The position numbers and the translations under genes are program-made. 64,000 bases of DNA from Algibacter miyuki. GTDB lineage: Bacteria; Bacteroidota; Bacteroidia; Flavobacteriales; Flavobacteriaceae. Under the pieces are notes generated by a model. It was given only the letters and a program-made list of their open reading frames with translations. It did not search any database and was not told the origin of the DNA. Below, piece after piece: positions 63,427-64,000 of this stretch. Every line of letters starts with the position of its first letter. Position 1 is the stretch's first letter. The stretch lies in the NCBI RefSeq assembly GCF_042427745.1, contig NZ_JBHMFA010000006.1, one strand, 5' to 3'.

Positions 63427-64000
63427 CCGTTTACGTAATTTTGTTTCTTAGATAGTTGTGCGAAAATAGCATCTAACGAACTTTTTTCAAGTTGAATTTC
63501 TGAAAGCTCCCAACCATTTTCTAAACTTAATTTAATGATTGTTTTAGTGATTTCCGGACCAACAGAAAACGTTAATCGAATACTGTTAGCTGTTAAAAAT
63601 TGTACATCGGTAATTCCTTCAATCTTCATTAATGCTTCAACAGAAGGCGGATTCTCCATAGTAACTAAAACAGTGTCAGGCTTAATATAATTATTAAAAG
63701 CATCCATACTATCTTGAAAAACAGTTTCACCATGCTCTATCATCACTATAGTATCGCAGGTGGCTTGCACTTCAGATAATATATGTGTAGATAATATTAC
63801 AGCTCGGTCTTCGGCAATATTCTTTATTAACCCTCGTACTTCAGTGATCTGATTTGGGTCTAAACCATTTGTTGGTTCATCTAAAACTACCAACTTAGGG
63901 TTATGAATAATAGCTTGTGCAATTCCTACACGCTGCTGATATCCTCCTGATAAATTCTTTAAAACACGTTTACTAAAGTGCGTAATTCCGCACTTATTTT
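63423..64000 (-). CDS. ABC transporter ATP-binding protein (C-terminal part; 5' end outside window)
   Basis: Partial ATPase that drives the adjacent permease. Visible are the signature LSGGYQQRVGIAQA, Walker B LVVLDEPTNGLDP and the switch histidine LSTHILSEVQ, followed by a C-terminal regulatory domain of about 100 residues. The frame is open to the window edge, so Walker A lies outside. The TTG that could be taken for a start near 63893 is internal. The family is of the GldA/NatA type. Confidence 0.92.
   Translation of the reverse strand, partial: NKCGITHFSKRVLKNLSGGYQQRVGIAQAIIHNPKLVVLDEPTNGLDPNQITEVRGLIKNIAEDRAVILSTHILSEVQATCDTIVMIEHGETVFQDSMDAFNNYIKPDTVLVTMENPPSVEALMKIEGITDVQFLTANSIRLTFSVGPEITKTIIKLSLENGWELSEIQLEKSSLDAIFAQLSKKQNYVNG

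Noticed and set aside
63423..63893. ATPase as a complete 156-aa protein
   Set aside because: The frame continues upstream with the ABC signature motif LSGGYQQR to the window edge, so it is only the C-terminal part.
1..64000. CRISPR arrays, rRNA genes, insertion sequences, prophage
   Set aside because: No regularly spaced repeats, rRNA-like sequence, transposase or phage structural gene was seen.

Overview
The window is AT-rich DNA from a member of the Flavobacteriaceae (phylum Bacteroidetes/Bacteroidota), most likely marine. This rests on SusC/SusD pairs, type IX secretion sorting domains, a hybrid two-component system, a Nudix-type arabinose regulator, promoters of the TAnnTTTG type, and the order ftsK-lolA-lptF/G-ribB. 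No rRNA, CRISPR array or intact mobile element was seen. There is one tRNA, tRNA-Ser(UGA).

Layout. 0-5.6 kb (+ strand) holds housekeeping genes: the C-terminal part of ftsK, lolA-like, an LptF/LptG permease and ribB with a degenerate GTP cyclohydrolase II domain. 5.7-8.1 kb holds a DegT aminotransferase, a folded intergenic element, a nitroreductase and tRNA-Ser. 8.1-8.8 kb has no recognisable gene. 8.8-14.8 kb is the L-arabinose module: araB-araD-araA-galM on the minus strand and a divergent Nudix-family regulator (AraR type). 14.9-50.2 kb, all minus strand, is a large polysaccharide utilisation region with two SusC/SusD pairs. It carries secreted or lipoprotein enzymes of families GH128-like, GH154 (DUF2264), two-domain GH43, GH105, GH30, GH43, GH2 and GH115, plus a secreted protein with an unassigned catalytic domain and a small T9SS protein that may bind carbohydrate. 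50.6-54.8 kb (+) is the hybrid two-component sensor/regulator. 54.8-56.9 kb is uxuB-uxuA for glucuronate-derived mannonate. 57.2-58.2 kb contains a decayed tyrosine integrase and another gene relic. 58.3-64 kb returns to ordinary genes: an M16 peptidase, a GldF/GldG-type fused ABC permease and its ATPase, which runs off the window.

How it fits together. The enzyme set (beta-1,6-galactanase type GH30, GH154 and GH105 glucuronidase types, GH43s, GH2, GH115) together with arabinose and mannonate catabolism fits an arabinose- and glucuronate-decorated galactan, that is type II arabinogalactan or arabinogalactan protein, as the substrate. This is an inference from family knowledge, not a proof.

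The most interesting signal is regulatory. Two different operator families can be read in the intergenic DNA. One is the palindrome AAGTGT-N7-ACACTT, at the araB/araR promoter (two copies) and upstream of both susC genes; it fits AraR. The other is a tandem 10-bp repeat close to TAAAYTGRYT, with 22-bp periodicity, upstream of both susC genes, uxuB and the small T9SS protein; it fits the AraC-type output domain of the hybrid sensor. At both susC promoters the two boxes lie side by side, which suggests a two-input switch (free arabinose plus a periplasmic oligosaccharide). The catabolic block lies between a tRNA-Ser gene and a dead integrase, so it may be an old genomic island.
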